Shown here piece by piece: positions 11,601-23,880 of a stretch of 64,000 nt of DNA. The position numbers were made by a program, and so were the translations under genes. Origin of the DNA: Diogma glabrata (taxonomy: Eukaryota; Arthropoda; Insecta; Diptera; Cylindrotomidae); NCBI GenBank assembly GCA_963693315.1, contig OY856187.1, forward strand, positions 426,925,748-426,989,747, written 5' to 3'. Under the pieces are notes generated by a model. That model was not told the origin of the DNA and ran no database searches. It saw nothing but the letters and a program-made list of their open reading frames with translations. Position 1 is the stretch's first letter. Each line of letters begins with the position of its first letter.

Positions 11601-12069
11601 TAGAGAACAAAATCCTGATTCTAACAGTATGAAAAAACGTATTTTGAAAAAAATGTGACTTGGTGTAGTTTACCTCCCACAAACAGATATGCAAAATTTT
11701 TCAAACTACATATTTCTAAAACGGATAATACTCTAGTGAAATTTAAAAAAATGACATAGATCGGCAAATTCATGGCTGCAGTACTGGCCCAATAACAATG
11801 GCCAATTAATGTTGACCATTAACGGGCCATTGATTGGCCATTTAATGTAAAGTGTACTGGCCAGTAATAGCCCGTAATTGTTTCTTGGCCAGTAATGGTT
11901 CAATAACAATTGCCAAGTACTGGTTACCTTCCATGGGCCAATGCTTGGCCGTTCAAAGGTAACTATATACTGGCTTATTTCTGTGAACCATAGATCGGCC
12001 GATGAATGGTTCTAGTACTGGCCCAATTACAATAGCCAATACTGGTGAGTGACATTTAACATGTAAAAA

Positions 12070-12240
12070 TTATTTTTTTTGCTGTATATGTTACATAAAG
12101 GAACGTACGCTGTCATCAAATGTCCCTCACCAGTATTAATCTGTATTTGGTGAATTGCCAAATCCTGGCTATGTACACTTGTTGACAGCCTACGTTCCTA
12201 TGTGGAATATATACAGTAAATGAAATAAAAAAAAATATTC
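12070..12240. repeat. Two inverted SINE-like 3' ends
   Basis: TTTGCTGTATATGTTACA...GTACGCTGTCATC at about 12080-12115 and the inverted form TTGACAGCCTACGTTCC at about 12168-12190 both resemble the 3' end of the SINE at 48345-48690. The right copy is followed by an A-rich run. Confidence 0.5.
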
Positions 12241-12281
12241 CAAAAATTAAAAAAAAAAAACACTGTAGAATAGATTTTCTA

Positions 12282-12728
12282 CACTGAAAAAAATATTGAA
12301 GTTCATGACAACCTCATCTCGAAGTTGGCAGTTGATTATTCATGCAAAGAAAAATTATTTGCAAACAATTTCACTGTGATTGGGACAACTACACGATAAC
12401 ATTTTCCTAACAACAGAATGAGGTTTATATAAAATATAAAGTGTTATATCCAATATAACAGTAGTTGAATAAAGATAATAACTATTTCCCTGAAAAAATT
12501 TTCTTTGGCCTTATATCATGAAGTTTTCATTTTAAAGTTAAAGTATTTGAGATTAATTGAACTATATTTTATTTTCACATAAATATATCAAGTGATTGTC
12601 TCAACTTCATCGATTTATAATTGTAGAATTGTTGAAGCAATTTCGTTGTTTGATTCGCCATATGTGACCGCACGGTGAGGTTGAGACAATTGCATTTCGA
12701 TTGGAAATAGGACATGTTTTTTTCAGTG
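12282..12728. mobile_element. MITE with CACTGAAAAAAA ends
   Basis: The left end CACTGAAAAAAATAT and the right end (reverse complement CACTGAAAAAAACAT) form a TIR of about 15 bp. TA flanks both sides (12280-12281, 12729-12730). It is 447 bp with no ORF. Part of the interior (ACAACCTCA / TGAGGTTG) is also inverted. Confidence 0.68.
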
Positions 12729-12989
12729 TAGCACAATTTTTATTTGAATTATTTCCAATTAAGGCACATTATATTTTATCATATACTATTTTTAAATTGA
12801 TAACACCGTTTGCCGTAGGCACTTAGCATAAGTTTTCAAATAACATAGCTTAGTTTTTTGCGTAAAGTAAAATAAGTTAACAAATTTATTCGCGTAAAGT
12901 GACTAAAGATTAACATTAAGTTATTTTTAAAGTGTTACAGAAATGATTGTCTGATTTAAGCTAGATTAGGAGGATTGCAGAGCTCGTTG

Positions 12990-13545
12990 AGTACTCCAAT
13001 AGCAGTGAGGTATTGCTAACCAAGGTGATATCTTAAGGCTGCTGGCGAATGAACTTTATTCAGGCAATGGTACAACTCTCAATCTAAGTTATGGAACATG
13101 CCTTTATGATGGTACGCTTTTGCTTGCTCGAAGAAATGAATCTTCATATAACTCTATATCTAGGCTTTAATCATTGAGAAAGACAGTGCGATACATGATA
13201 AAGGAATATGGCACTAGCTGAATTATTGGCAATCCAATTTAAGTTTTGTTATTGCAATTTTTTTAAAAAAATTTCTTTTTACCTCTTATTTAATTTTTAT
13301 TTTCTCCATCCTATCATGAAATACTGGGCGATGTTATTTTATTATGTGATATGATTAATTGTTATTGATAACTATGCATTCTTTAAAAACAAAAAAATTG
13401 CATGGATCAACACCTCAGAACACATGTTCTTGTGACACCTGGGTCTTAAAAGGTTTTTATATTGTGTTATGTCAGATATTGTTGTAATTCGTACTGCACA
13501 AGATATTTGATTGAAAGAAAATCGTGTGCAAAGAAAACACGTTTG
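12990..13545 (+). mobile_element. Rep-B composite retroelement copy
   Basis: It starts near CTCCAATAGCAGTGAGGTAT, passes ATCAGTGTGATA-type words, and ends with the LINE-like tail GGGTCTTAAAAGGTTTTTAT at about 13440. The tail is diverged and lacks a clear poly-A. Confidence 0.68.
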
Positions 13546-14084
13546 ATTTATATCACAATCTGAATTATGGTTTGTCAAAAGTCTGTGAATTTAACTATAA
13601 AATAAATAATAATAAGTAATAAAACTGCTATAATGCTACAGTGTTCATTTGAATCGAAATAAAAATACCGTATGCGAATTAATAATTTGCGTTTTATTGG
13701 TTTCAATTAAATTTTATTTTTTTTGTAAATTATTACTCGCAAGCATGACATGTGGATGGGTAAGGGTTAAACTCTTAATTGCATATATAAATCATTTTTT
13801 TATAAACTCAAGGGCTGTTGAAATAAATTTTATTTATTTTATTGTTTAATATTAATTTATGTTATTTAATATTGGTTGGTTTTTCTTTAACACGGCTACT
13901 AGTGAACATTACAAATACTGCATCACCATATTAAAAACAAATACAGCATCAACTATCATGTAAGACACCGTACAACCTAATCCAAATTAAACTAGATCCA
14001 TAGCACTCAAAATAGCTTATAATCGTGTGGCACTCATGATCAGGACCCTTTTAACATTTATGTTATTTTATTACTTCGGTCTGA
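13546..14084. other. AT-rich interval, no gene seen
   Basis: The open frame at 13649-13849 has no recognisable motif and is probably chance. No RNA gene or repeat was identified. Confidence 0.5.
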
Positions 14085-15650
14085 AAGGCCTAAGTATTGC
14101 ATTCATGAGCCAAAAATGAAATTCTTACCCCCCTTTTTGGCATTTCTCGACGTTTTAGGACCTACTGATTCTAAAAAAGCAAAAAAAATGTATGTCTGTC
14201 TGCCGGCCGGCCGGCCGTCACAACCTACGAAATCTAGAAAACCGCTGGAGGGAATTCAAAAATGTTTTTTTTTTAAATAGATTTACTCAATGGGAAGAAC
14301 CGAAAGGACGATGTATTCGATAACTGTACCGGAAGTGTGTCCAAAAAATCGTCAAGTGCTTGCACATTTGCACATTTTTTGCTTAAAAAACGTTCATTTT
14401 AAGTGATTACGAGTAGGAACATTGAATTTGGACAAATCTTGAGACCAAAATCTAGATTATTGCATTATAAGTTTGTCAAAAAAATGTTGTCAAGTGTGTC
14501 TAAAGAATGATTTTTATTTATTTTTTTAGCCAATTTTTTGGAAAAATTAAATTAATTATTTGTACGACATGAAATTTTATTATTATTATTGAGAATTATA
14601 AGTTAGTCAAAAAAATAATTTCAAGTGTGTCAAAAGAATGATTTTTAATTATTTTTTTAGAAAACAATAAAATTAGTTATTTGTATGAAATGAAATGTAA
14701 ATGTATAATTATTATTATTGAGAATTTTATTGCATTATAAGTTTGTCAAAAAAATTTGCAAGTGTGTCAAAAAAATGATTTCATTTATTTTTTTAGATAG
14801 TTTTTTGGAAAAAAAAATTAAGCTGTTTGCTTAAGTAAATATAATTGAACATGGAAATATTTGAATTTGTTATAGTTTTTGAAATATTTTTGGAATTTTG
14901 AAAAAGTTTGAATATTTGTTTTTGTAAGAATTTTTGGAATATTTTTAAAATTTTGAAAATTTTTAAATTTTTGATTTTTTTATAATTTTTGAAAAAGTTT
15001 CTATTTTGGATATTGTTATAAGTTTTGCAATATTTTTAGAATTTTGGAAAAAGTTTAGATTTTTGAATTTTTAAGAAGTTTTGGAATATTATTAAAATTT
15101 AGAAGAATTGATTTTATTATAATTTTTATAATTTTGGAAAAGGTTACAATTTTTGATTTTGATATAATTTATGCAATCTTTTTAGAGTTTTTGAAAAAAG
15201 TTTTATTCTTTGATTTTGTAATAATTTTTGAAATATTTTTAGAATTTTGTTTGAAAAAAGTTTGAATTTGTGATTTTATTTAATTTTTACAATATTTTTG
15301 GAATTTTGAAAGAAATATGAATTTGTGATTTTGAAATATTTTCTCGAAACGCTAAATGGAGGTTTTGAGTAGTTTGCTGATTGTATAATCTTTTCACTAA
15401 ATTATATTAATTTATGATCTGTTATAATTTTCCGACAACGTATTGATGATTCGTGTTAGTTTGGTAATACATATCAGAACAGAGATAAAAATACATGTAC
15501 TTTAACAAAAAGTTATGTTTGATATACATCGCTGCCCAAAACTAAAAACCATGTCCTCATAAAAGTTTTTTTCCGAAACTATATCAAAATCCTTAACCCA
15601 GACCGAAGTCTTGATATCTCAGAGCTGTGAGATTTCGGCCCCTTTATAGT
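14085..15650 (-). repeat. Rep-A copy, - orientation
   Basis: Read on the - strand this follows the 5118-6870 copy: the AAATCTCACAGCTCTGAGAT start (about 15628), the A-rich array, TTGACACACTTG units, and the 3' part with a CCGGCCGGCCGGC palindrome (about 14203-14215) and TTTTGGCTCATGAATGCAAT. The tandem part has about four diverged units. Confidence 0.75.
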
Positions 15651-15701
15651 TTACCAATTAAAATATAATATCTCAAAAATTAAAAGGTTGTATTTGTTTA
15701 A

Positions 15702-16275
15702 TTTTAAGACCAAGGTCCCACAACAACATGCGTTCTATGGTGTTGATGAACGCAAATATTTGTTTTTTTGTATTTTTATACTTTTTTCAAAGAATGAATA
15801 ACTAAACAAATACATATAAAATATGACATAGGCCAATATTTCGTGATAGCATAGAGAAAATAAAAATAAAATAAGAGATAAATAGCAAATTTGATTTAAA
15901 ATTTTGCAGAAACAAAACAAAAATGGTGTTGCCATTTATCCAGCTACACTGTCTTCCTCAATGAATAGTCCACACATAGAATTATATGAAGGCTCGATTG
16001 TTCGAGCAAGCAATCACGTAATATCATCAAGAAATACTTCATAGCTAAGATTGGGGGTGGTACCGTTGGTTGAATAGAGTTCACCCGCCAGCTATCACCT
16101 TGGCTAGTGATATCTCAATTTCTCACTGCTATTGCCAGTTATATATGTGATATCTCACGTGAACTCGGATGTCAATAGCAGGGACTGGCGCACGCGAGGT
16201 TGTCACGCACGTAGATCAAAAATTAGAAAAAAAATTACAAATTAAAAAACATGATCCCTGTATGCGTAAATTTTT
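15702..16275 (-). mobile_element. Rep-B composite retroelement copy
   Basis: On the - strand it starts near ACGCATACAGGGATCATG, carries AGATATCACATATATAAC-type words and GAGGAAGACAGTGT, and ends in a short LINE-like tail at 15702-15752 (ACGCATGTTGTTGTGGGACC). No ORF is supported. Confidence 0.7.
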
Positions 16276-16518
16276 AAGTACGAATTTTGTGAGCTGTTCT
16301 TACTTTTTTATAACAATTGAACTTAATGCTTTGGTTGAAGCAAAAAACATCCATAATGTCACCGAAATTTAACTGCCTCGCTAATTTTGATTCTTAGTAC
16401 AAAATCGCAAGACACGCTCTTGAAAGAAACTGGATTTGGACATATTTTTCATTATTGTGTTTGTTGGTTTTTAAATAATTGTACATATTATAATACAACG
16501 ATAGAAACGCAGTATTAA

Positions 16519-16775
16519 GCCGGGCATTCACATACAACAGAAACAGAGTTACATACAAATTTGACAGCAACTGAAACAGAAACCGAATTTAGAAACAGAA
16601 ACTGAAAATTCGCCTGTTTTGTCTGAAACATAAACAATTAAAATTTAATTGTTTCTGTTTCAGAAACTGTCACATGACCAGAAACCGTCACCGTTATTAT
16701 TTTGAATTTTGATAATAGAGTTTTGAATTTTGAACAGTTTTCAGTTTCTGTTTCTGTTGTATGTGAATCCCCGGC
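16519..16775. mobile_element. TTAA-flanked MITE, 257 bp
   Basis: The ends GCCGGGCATTCACATACAAC and its complement make a TIR of about 31 bp with a single clear mismatch in the first 20 bases. TTAA occurs exactly at both flanks (16515-16518, 16776-16779), the target duplication typical of piggyBac-type and some other DNA transposons. The interior is rich in AAACAGAAACTG. Confidence 0.88.
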
Positions 16776-16779
16776 TTAA

Positions 16780-17871
16780 ACCAACACTTTAAAATGAGGT
16801 TAAGTTGAGTAAAACCATGCAGATATATAAAACAACTACAACTAATCCTAATTGGCTTTAAAAAAAAGTAATCTAGTATTTCAGATTTCAGATTTTCTTG
16901 TTTATTTTTGCGATTTACAGAATTCTGAAATTTCTGTGAATTTAATATATTGTGATGAACTAATTTATTTTTATTCTCTTCCATTTAATTATATCAGCTT
17001 TATTTGTATGTTTTTTCGATAATAATAGTATGTATTATTGTATTGTTTTCTAACCTATAGCCTAATGAACTTAACCTATTGTCTAATGAAAATTTTCCTA
17101 TAAAAAAATTATCATTATTCAATTGGTATGATTCCAATTGGTCAAATTGTTTTGATTTCATTAAAATTATTTTCAAATTATAATCACAATTGCTTTGATA
17201 AGTTTTGTTCAAAAATCAAATTTTAATTTAAATTCTCTTATTTCGTTTAGTTGAACTTGGTTGATTGTATAAAAAGGGCGTTTTTATCATCAGGGTTTTT
17301 TTATTAAGAAATTTGATTTATCAATTAAAACAATAAAGATTTATTGTTTTAATTGAAGAAAATGTTTTTATATTTATACACAATTCTTTGTCAGAGAATA
17401 AAGTATTGTAATCGATTCGTGAATAATGAATTTTATTTTCTCGCAAATTAAAATTCTCGCTCGTGTCGCTCAAATTTTAAACTTTTGCTTGAGAATAAAC
17501 TACTTCATTATTCACTTACTGATTAAGCTACTATTGTTTTATTAATGTATTTAGTAAGAAAAGTTGTGAAAAATTTTGGTCGTGGGGTAACAAAACTGTG
17601 GACCAAATATTACAATATATTTACACTATATTGAGGGCAGGGAGTAAAATGAACTTACTCCACTTTGAAAAAAAATATTTTTATGAGAAATTTATTTATT
17701 AAAAGTCGAACATAGGATCTACATCATCGCTCATCGCCTCTTTTTTTTGTTTTGTTTCAGTTTTTCAGGGGTGGGGAATAATATAGAAAAATTAAATGTC
17801 AATGTTAATGTCGACGGGTAATTAAAGTTGAAATTTTTCAAAGTCACGGGCGGGGTGTTTTCCATGCTCTG
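16780..17871. other. AT-rich interval, no gene seen
   Basis: Short open frames on the - strand (16697-16984, 17000-17212) are low-complexity Asn/Lys-rich translations without motifs. Nothing else is supported. Confidence 0.55.
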
Positions 17872-19690
17872 CCCAACAAGCAAACGTACTTCTCAATTTT
17901 GAGTTATACAAGTTTTAGCTTCAATAAAGCTTCGCTAATACTTCTAAGCGGAAGCTAGTTATATTTTATTTCTATAAGTTTCGATACAACATCCACAGAG
18001 AAGTTCTCCCCACCATCGAAATGAAAGATTCTAAAATACTTCTATATTTAATATTAGAAGCTTTACCGAAACTTATATACACAACACTAAATAAAGCTTC
18101 CGAAAAAAGGTTATAGAAGTTATAGCTGTCACTAGGATTGCAGTTGTTTCGGTTGTTACTGTTTACAGATCGTATAGAAGCACAGCTGTCATAGTCTAAA
18201 AATTGCTTCAATATCTGAAACGAAATATGTCAAACTGACGGAAGCTATTGCTTCTATTATTTCATCTAAATTTAGATGTAGAAAATATAGTTTAATTCAG
18301 GGGCTTACTTTTTATGGAACAAGATATGTGACATGTAATTTGAATGTGTTTGAAGTTGAAATTGAAGCATATACGAAATTGAAATCGTTTCGTTTTTGTC
18401 AAAAAAGTATTGTGCATAAGGTGGTTTTTGTTTTTTAATTTATTATTTAGACTTATTTTGCACAATATAAAATATTCTTTATTTAGAGTCCTCAAATAGA
18501 CAACAAAATGAATCAAAATCATAATCAATTAGATTAGAGAATCAGAATCCAAAATCAACTAGAGTGGAATAGAGAAAATTTAAAGTTTTATAAATAATGG
18601 TATATGAATTTTCTTTACATTTCTGAGAGCCAAGCTCGTCAGGAAGAACTAAGGCGATACAGAGTTTCATAATTTAGTCACTCTATTAAAATAATTTACA
18701 GCAAATGGATGGGTGCGATATATCGTTGCTTCTTTTGCTATTGTTTTATATTTATATAACATTTTTAAAAATTAACTGCTTTCATCATTACCTTAGTACG
18801 CATGTTGTTGTAACACCTATTAAAAATCCAATTACAAAACTTTTTATTTAAAAAAAATATTGTTCAAATAAAGGTGTAAATATGCTAAAAGTTAATGAGT
18901 GAAAAAATGTAACCCCTTAATTTTGTTTTCCTTAAAATCTTTGAACTAATAAAACAAATAGAAAATAGATTTGTCAATATTCTTTTACCTCAGATTATAA
19001 TTTGATCGTTAAAAAACCCATTGAAGTTACATGTCACATACCTTTTTCCATAAAAAATAAGCCCCTGCATTATATACTATATTTTCTACATCTAAATTAA
19101 AAAACTAAATTCTATGGAAGTTCTATGGAAGTCTTATAGAAGCAATTGTTATTGTAGCTACTATCAAAGATATTTATTGTTTCTTAACATTTAAATCAGC
19201 CGATTAGATAGTGTGCAGGACAAACGATCGAAGGACCAGGGTTCGAAACTTGATGCGACCGTAAACAAAACCTAAATTTAAACACTATATAAATAATATA
19301 GCACTTACTATATAAATAATATAGCAATAACAATAATTACGTTAAAAAAGTGTAGATATATAAAAAACATTGTAATATTTTTGTCACATTTTTTAATAGC
19401 TTCTATAAAACTTCTAAAGATAGCTTAAAACAAGCTATTAGAAGTACTTTACCGAAGCTATAACTTGTCAAACCATAAATTCTATTCAGCTTGCATAACT
19501 GCTTACAAAAGACCTTACCGAAGCTATTTCCGAAGTCTTTTACAAATTATAGCTTCGTTAAAGGCGGGGAAAGTTCCCCAAATGGCCTTTATCGAAACTG
19601 TTTAGAAATTTTAAAGAAACTATGAAAGTAGGGAAGCTAGTTTCGGTAAGACTGTTTAGTGTTTTAAAAGAAGTTAAAATGCTAGTTGGG
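17872..19690. mobile_element. TIR element with CCCAAC ends, interrupted
   Basis: The left end CCCAACAAGCAAACGTACTT and the right end (reverse complement CCCAACTAGCATTTTAACTT) match at 16 of the first 22 positions. The interior repeats GAAGCTTTACCGAAACT-type words on both sides of a second element at 18271-19097. No transposase frame was found. The boundaries rest on imperfect TIRs only. Confidence 0.5.
18271..19097. mobile_element. Element with about 70-bp inverted ends
   Basis: The outer arms TTTAGATGTAGAAAATATAG (18271) and their complement (ending 19097) match exactly over 21 bp. Inner arms starting CAGGGGCTTA (18298) and ending TAAGCCCCTG (19067) continue for about 40 bp through ATGTGACATGTAA. 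The interior is AT-rich and non-coding. It sits inside the CCCAAC element. Confidence 0.75.
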
Positions 19691-20189
19691 TGATCAACCG
19701 GAAACTAGTTTCTATGAACTCCCCGATGTTGACTTAGTAGAAATGAGTCATCATTTTTGGTCCACAGTTGTGCTACACCACTACCAAATTTTTTTATTTA
19801 AAAAAAACGAACGTTGTTACATTTAGAAATCTACATAAAATTTTGTGACGTGACATATACGGGAGGGTGGGGGTTTAAAAATTGTGACAATTTGTGACAT
19901 AGGGGGTAGGGGGGGGGGGGGTTTGGTTCAAATACATCAAATTTTGCGTTACGTAATTTAGGTACAGTCCCTCTTCTGAAATATCTGCCTTGTATATTGC
20001 AACAAATTGCTTTGTACAGGTTAATATTTCCTCCTCTTTCCTTAGAATTTAAACATTACGCTTGATATTACTAAATCTGCAATAATTAAAATCGTGATTC
20101 TTTTGAATTCTGTTTCTTGGTCATAAAAGCGGATGTTTTCAGGATCTTCATTTGCATTTCCAGAAAATGCACCGAACCGTTTTCTTTTT
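19691..20189. other. Intergenic, with G13 tract
   Basis: A run of 13 G at 19909-19921 follows GGGAGGGTGGGGG, strongly unlike the surrounding AT-rich DNA. TTGCGTTACGTAATTTAGGT (about 19944-19963) resembles an end sequence of widespread insect DNA transposons, but I could not pair it. No gene. Confidence 0.5.
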
Positions 20190-20830
20190 AGGGTTCCGTT
20201 TTTTATACAGAACACTGATGGTGAGAGTAAAACGAATTTTTCACATTATATCGATTATCTCGTAAACTATAACTGCTATGGACCTGAAATTTGAGGTGCG
20301 TATAAAACTAATCTGTCCACATAAGATGACAGATAAAACTAAAGTTGTTTTCGCTTGGTTTTACACCTCACCATTTTGTGTATAATTTTGAATAATGACG
20401 TTTTCTTCATGTTTTCTTACCTCGATTAGCTCCGAGCCTAACTGATCGAAAATCTTCAAATGTATTTGGAATGATAGAAAAATTAGTAAGTTTTTTATGG
20501 AAAATATTGGAAAGTATCACATACTCATAATTATATTTATTAAGGGTGTGGAAATGGGGAGAGGTAAAAACACTATTTAAAACGTGGTCAAGTGGGGTGT
20601 CATTTGAAAGAGCACCTAATTTAGAAATCATTGCAATTTTTTAACAATTTTGCGGTGCACAGTTTTTGAGTTATTGTCAAAAAAGTGCGACTTTCAGACC
20701 GCCCCCCACCCCCTACGTTTCGACACTGATTGACAGAAAAATTTGTAAAAATTCACAGAGTTAGGAAATTTGTTAAGGGTGTGGAAATGGGGAGAGGTAA
20801 AAACACTATTTAAAACATGGTATGCAAGTT
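20190..20830 (+). repeat. GGGTTCCG-family copy, 3'-truncated
   Basis: It starts GGGTTCCGTTTTTTATACAG and includes the words shared with 29890: ATTATATCGATTATCTCG, GGGGTGTCATTTGAAAGAG and GCGGTGCACAGTTTTTGAG. The word AAGGGTGTGGAAATGGGGAG occurs twice about 230 bp apart, so roughly one and a half internal units are present. Confidence 0.75.
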
Positions 20831-21982
20831 TCTTTTATTTCCAAATCCCAATTTTTTTGCGACTAATGCGCCAAAATATTTAAAAGCGGCAAACATTTGT
20901 AGTATTTTTGTTACAAGCATTTTGTGTTTCTTTATACTAGTATTATATGTTCCAGTCCAATAAATTGAACAAGAGTTTACAAAATCACATTCCAAATATC
21001 ATTATAACCAATTAATAAGGGATAATTAATCACTAAATTAAAGTCTACCATTACTTAATATTTTTATTTTCATTTTAAATTAAATGATCTAATTTCTGCT
21101 AATCAGACAAATTTAGCACATCTGCTTTGGATTCATTACATAATTTACACACATTTTAGGACATTTGCAAATATCTCTTCTATATAAGATGAGATAATCG
21201 AAACATGTAAGAGAAAATTAATTAGAAAAAGAATTGTTGAATAAATTTGAAAAAGTTATTTTGAATATGTAAAACAGCGTTTTTTTTTAAATTGTAAAAT
21301 CAATAAAGGAATTTGGCCTGCAAAACATAAAAAAAATTGTTATATAGTGATTTTACTGCACTCCGCATTTTAGGACATGTAAAGAATTAATTCTTTACAT
21401 GTAAAGAACTAACTCTTTGCATGTAAAGAATTACGTAAACTATTCTATGTAAAGAATTTGTACTACTCTGCTCCACCATAAACAAAGAAAAATGAGAACA
21501 ATTTAAACGCATCAAAGGGTTAATGTAGATGTGCCATTTAGAAAGACACTTTAACAAAGCCTTATCATATATATTATGCTGATAAGCAGTAAGTTTTCTC
21601 AACTTATATATATTATGCTGATAAGCAGTAAGTTTTTTCAAACATTCTCAAAATTTCTTACTTCAATCGAACACAAACACATTCCTTTCTTAACAAAATA
21701 ACAAATTTCTATTCAATCAACCACGAAACATCAAAACTCAACACCTACTCTATCTCCTTTGTAGTAAACCACATCGAACTAAAATATGTCAAAACAATTC
21801 CAAAATTGTATGCTTTAATAATATGTAAATAATAATTTAACGAAAATAACCAGTGTTAAGTTCATTGACAATCTTATTTATATTTTCTTAAAAAAACCAA
21901 CAACAAAATAATTCAAATTATCATCAAAAACAATTATATACAAGAAACAAAAAAATTGTTGTTACAATATAATATATCTTAA
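20831..21982. other. Intergenic with short repeats
   Basis: A 39-bp direct repeat (ATTATGCTGATAAGCAGTAA at 21573 and 21612) and palindromic CTTTACATGTAAAG words (about 21375-21460) are present. The - strand open frame at 21387-21641 is a translation of these repeats, not a gene. Confidence 0.6.
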
Positions 21983-22129
21983 GCAGGCTACAGACCTTCA
22001 ATCAATTTGTCAATCAATTCGAAAACGAAATAAAACCAAATAAAATTTAGTGTAAAAATCCCCTAAATTTTAATTCCTTTATTTTCATTTTCAATTGATT
22101 GACAAATTGATTGAAGGTCTGTAGCCTGC
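21983..22129. mobile_element. TTAA-flanked MITE with perfect 37-bp TIRs
   Basis: Arms 21983-22019 and 22093-22129 are exact reverse complements (GCAGGCTACAGACCTTCAAT outward). TTAA lies at both flanks (21979-21982, 22130-22133). It is 147 bp with no coding. The perfect arms suggest a young insertion. Confidence 0.9.
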
Positions 22130-22133
22130 TTAA

Positions 22134-23516
22134 GGTTTGTTTCAATGTCATTTTGTTGAACTTCGTTTTAATTACAAAAGACGTCGACTAATTGTCTAAT
22201 TGTAAGAAATTCCTTAGGCTAAGCAGACAGGTAGATTTATTACCTATACTTTATTTGACATATAATTATTTTGGAATAATTACTATTTATTTTATTTAGA
22301 CTCATAAAATAGGTTGTTTAGAAAAACTTCGATATTTGACAGTAATATTAATCAGAAAATAATTTTTTATTTTTAAAGTGGGGTTCGAAAGGTGTGCTTT
22401 TATTGGTATATGTATTTTGAAAGCATATGCAGGCAGGAAGTAAGATTCAGAAGTTCCGCGTTATTTGTTTCTTAAGTCTTTAACTGGCGTTGGAGTAAAG
22501 TGAGTTTACACAACTGAATTATGAGCTTTCATATCCACCTGAATTCTTCCAGAGGATGTTATGTGGTGGTGCTTAATTTATCCTATACATACTTTTTACT
22601 TAATTATAAAATAATCACTGAATATAAAATAATCATTACCCAAGAATATCCAAACATATAATGTCAACTAAAAAATCTAGGAATTAAGGTAAATTGGTTA
22701 ACGCAGGACTATCTATCATTAAGACTAAATTTTGTAAATGGAAGACTTTAATTGTTGTAAATATTGATTTATCTTTTCTTTATTAGGAAAACACATCGTC
22801 GGGGAAACCGTAAGAGTGCATTGAATGCCAGCTTTATTAAAATGATCATTCTGGAAAAAACAGTTCTCCAACGGGATATTGGAACCACAAAAGTGTGGAA
22901 CAGATCTAAAGGTCCATGTTCGTCGATTTTACTGCGCACACAATCAATTGATATTTTGCATTTCTCTAAAAGATGAATCATTAAAGTTGTATTTATAGTG
23001 GATAGATCACTTAGACACATTTTTTGGTGTTTGAGTCATTCATGCTGATCATGTGTTCAGCTCGGATTTCTGGCGGTTTTCAAAAGTTTGTTGATACAAA
23101 TTTTAAAACAAGTGAAGGACATAACTGATCCCGGGGTACAATAGCGTCAATTAATTTAGACTCAATATGGAAATCCCAATATGAGGATTCGATACTTCTA
23201 TGCTTTGAGATGTCTAATGAGATATAACGTCCATTTCACTAACTTTTCAATTATGATGTTGTAACGTTTTTTCCACAAAAGTTTTATGTCTCGAAAAAAC
23301 ATAGCCCAATTTTATTAATCCATAATAATAAATATTGTAGACGAAATTAAAAAAAATAATGTTTATTTTATTTATTTATTTATTCCAAAATATTACCCTA
23401 ACATATATGATACACCTTTTATATGTTAGGTTTGAACAAGACAATGGCTATACATAATAAAGTTTCAATACATATAAATTACTGTACTTTGTTTCTTAAT
23501 TATTTAATTTATTTGA
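22134..23516. other. AT-rich interval, no assignable gene
   Basis: Overlapping open frames on both strands (22764-22976 +, 22769-23020 -) are the only sizeable ones, and neither shows a motif I recognise. A short inverted pair ACCTAACATAT / ATATGTTAGG lies near 23397-23432. Confidence 0.5.
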
Positions 23517-23824
23517 AACTAGCAGGACCCAGCGTACGTTGCTACGCCTATAAAAAAGTTTGTTTGCGTACATTTTGCTGAACTAGTAAGAATAATTTCA
23601 AAGAGTCGTAATGAGAATAGAAGGAGCCTATTTTAATTTTTCCATTTGGGAAATATGAATAACAGAGATCATTAGCATTCTAGCTGATCAATCCAGATAG
23701 TTTGAAAATTGAACGGAAGATCAACATTTGAAAGTGATTGGTAAATAGTTTCGGAGAGTTTAAATTAAACACTTGCAATTTTTCGCGTTAATTGGCTTAA
23801 TATGTGTCACGAAAAATTAGGTGA

Positions 23825-23880
23825 ACGTCAAAACATTCGTTTATTGGGTGTTACAGTTGTCAATGACTTAATCACCAAAC
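23825..23880 (+). pseudogene. Tiny LINE fragment
   Basis: CATTCGTTTATTGGGTGT and its neighbours match the segment encoding NIRLLGVTVSNDL at the start of the LINE at 28381. Only about 55 bp remain. Confidence 0.6.

Larger units (their letters stand above)
9808..11687. mobile_element. Non-autonomous TIR element inside a GGCC copy
   Basis: The ends are TCTGTATGTGGAAGGTAAAC at the left and, read as reverse complement, TCTGTTTGTGGGAGGTAAAC at the right. The terminal inverted repeat is about 24 bp with two mismatches, and the flanks are TA-rich, consistent with a TA target. The interior has repeated ACTTGGTGT and TTTACCTCT words, twin palindromes and another GGCC copy, but no transposase. Confidence 0.72.
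9452..12045 (+). repeat. GGCC-family element split by an insertion
   Basis: The left part, 9452-9807, runs from CCCGTTCAAGG to AACTAAACTATATA. The right part, 11688-12045, resumes in the same place of the consensus at ATGCAAAATTTTTCAAAC. The interrupting element is at 9808-11687. The break point is known from uninterrupted copies such as 2218-2753. Confidence 0.8.

Noticed and set aside
19195..19265. tRNA-like sequence with GGGTTCGAAAC
   Set aside because: The B-box-like word is good but the A box and arms are poor; too weak for a tRNA gene or a SINE head.
22764..23020. Overlapping open frames on both strands
   Set aside because: No motif on either strand; kept only as a note in the interval.
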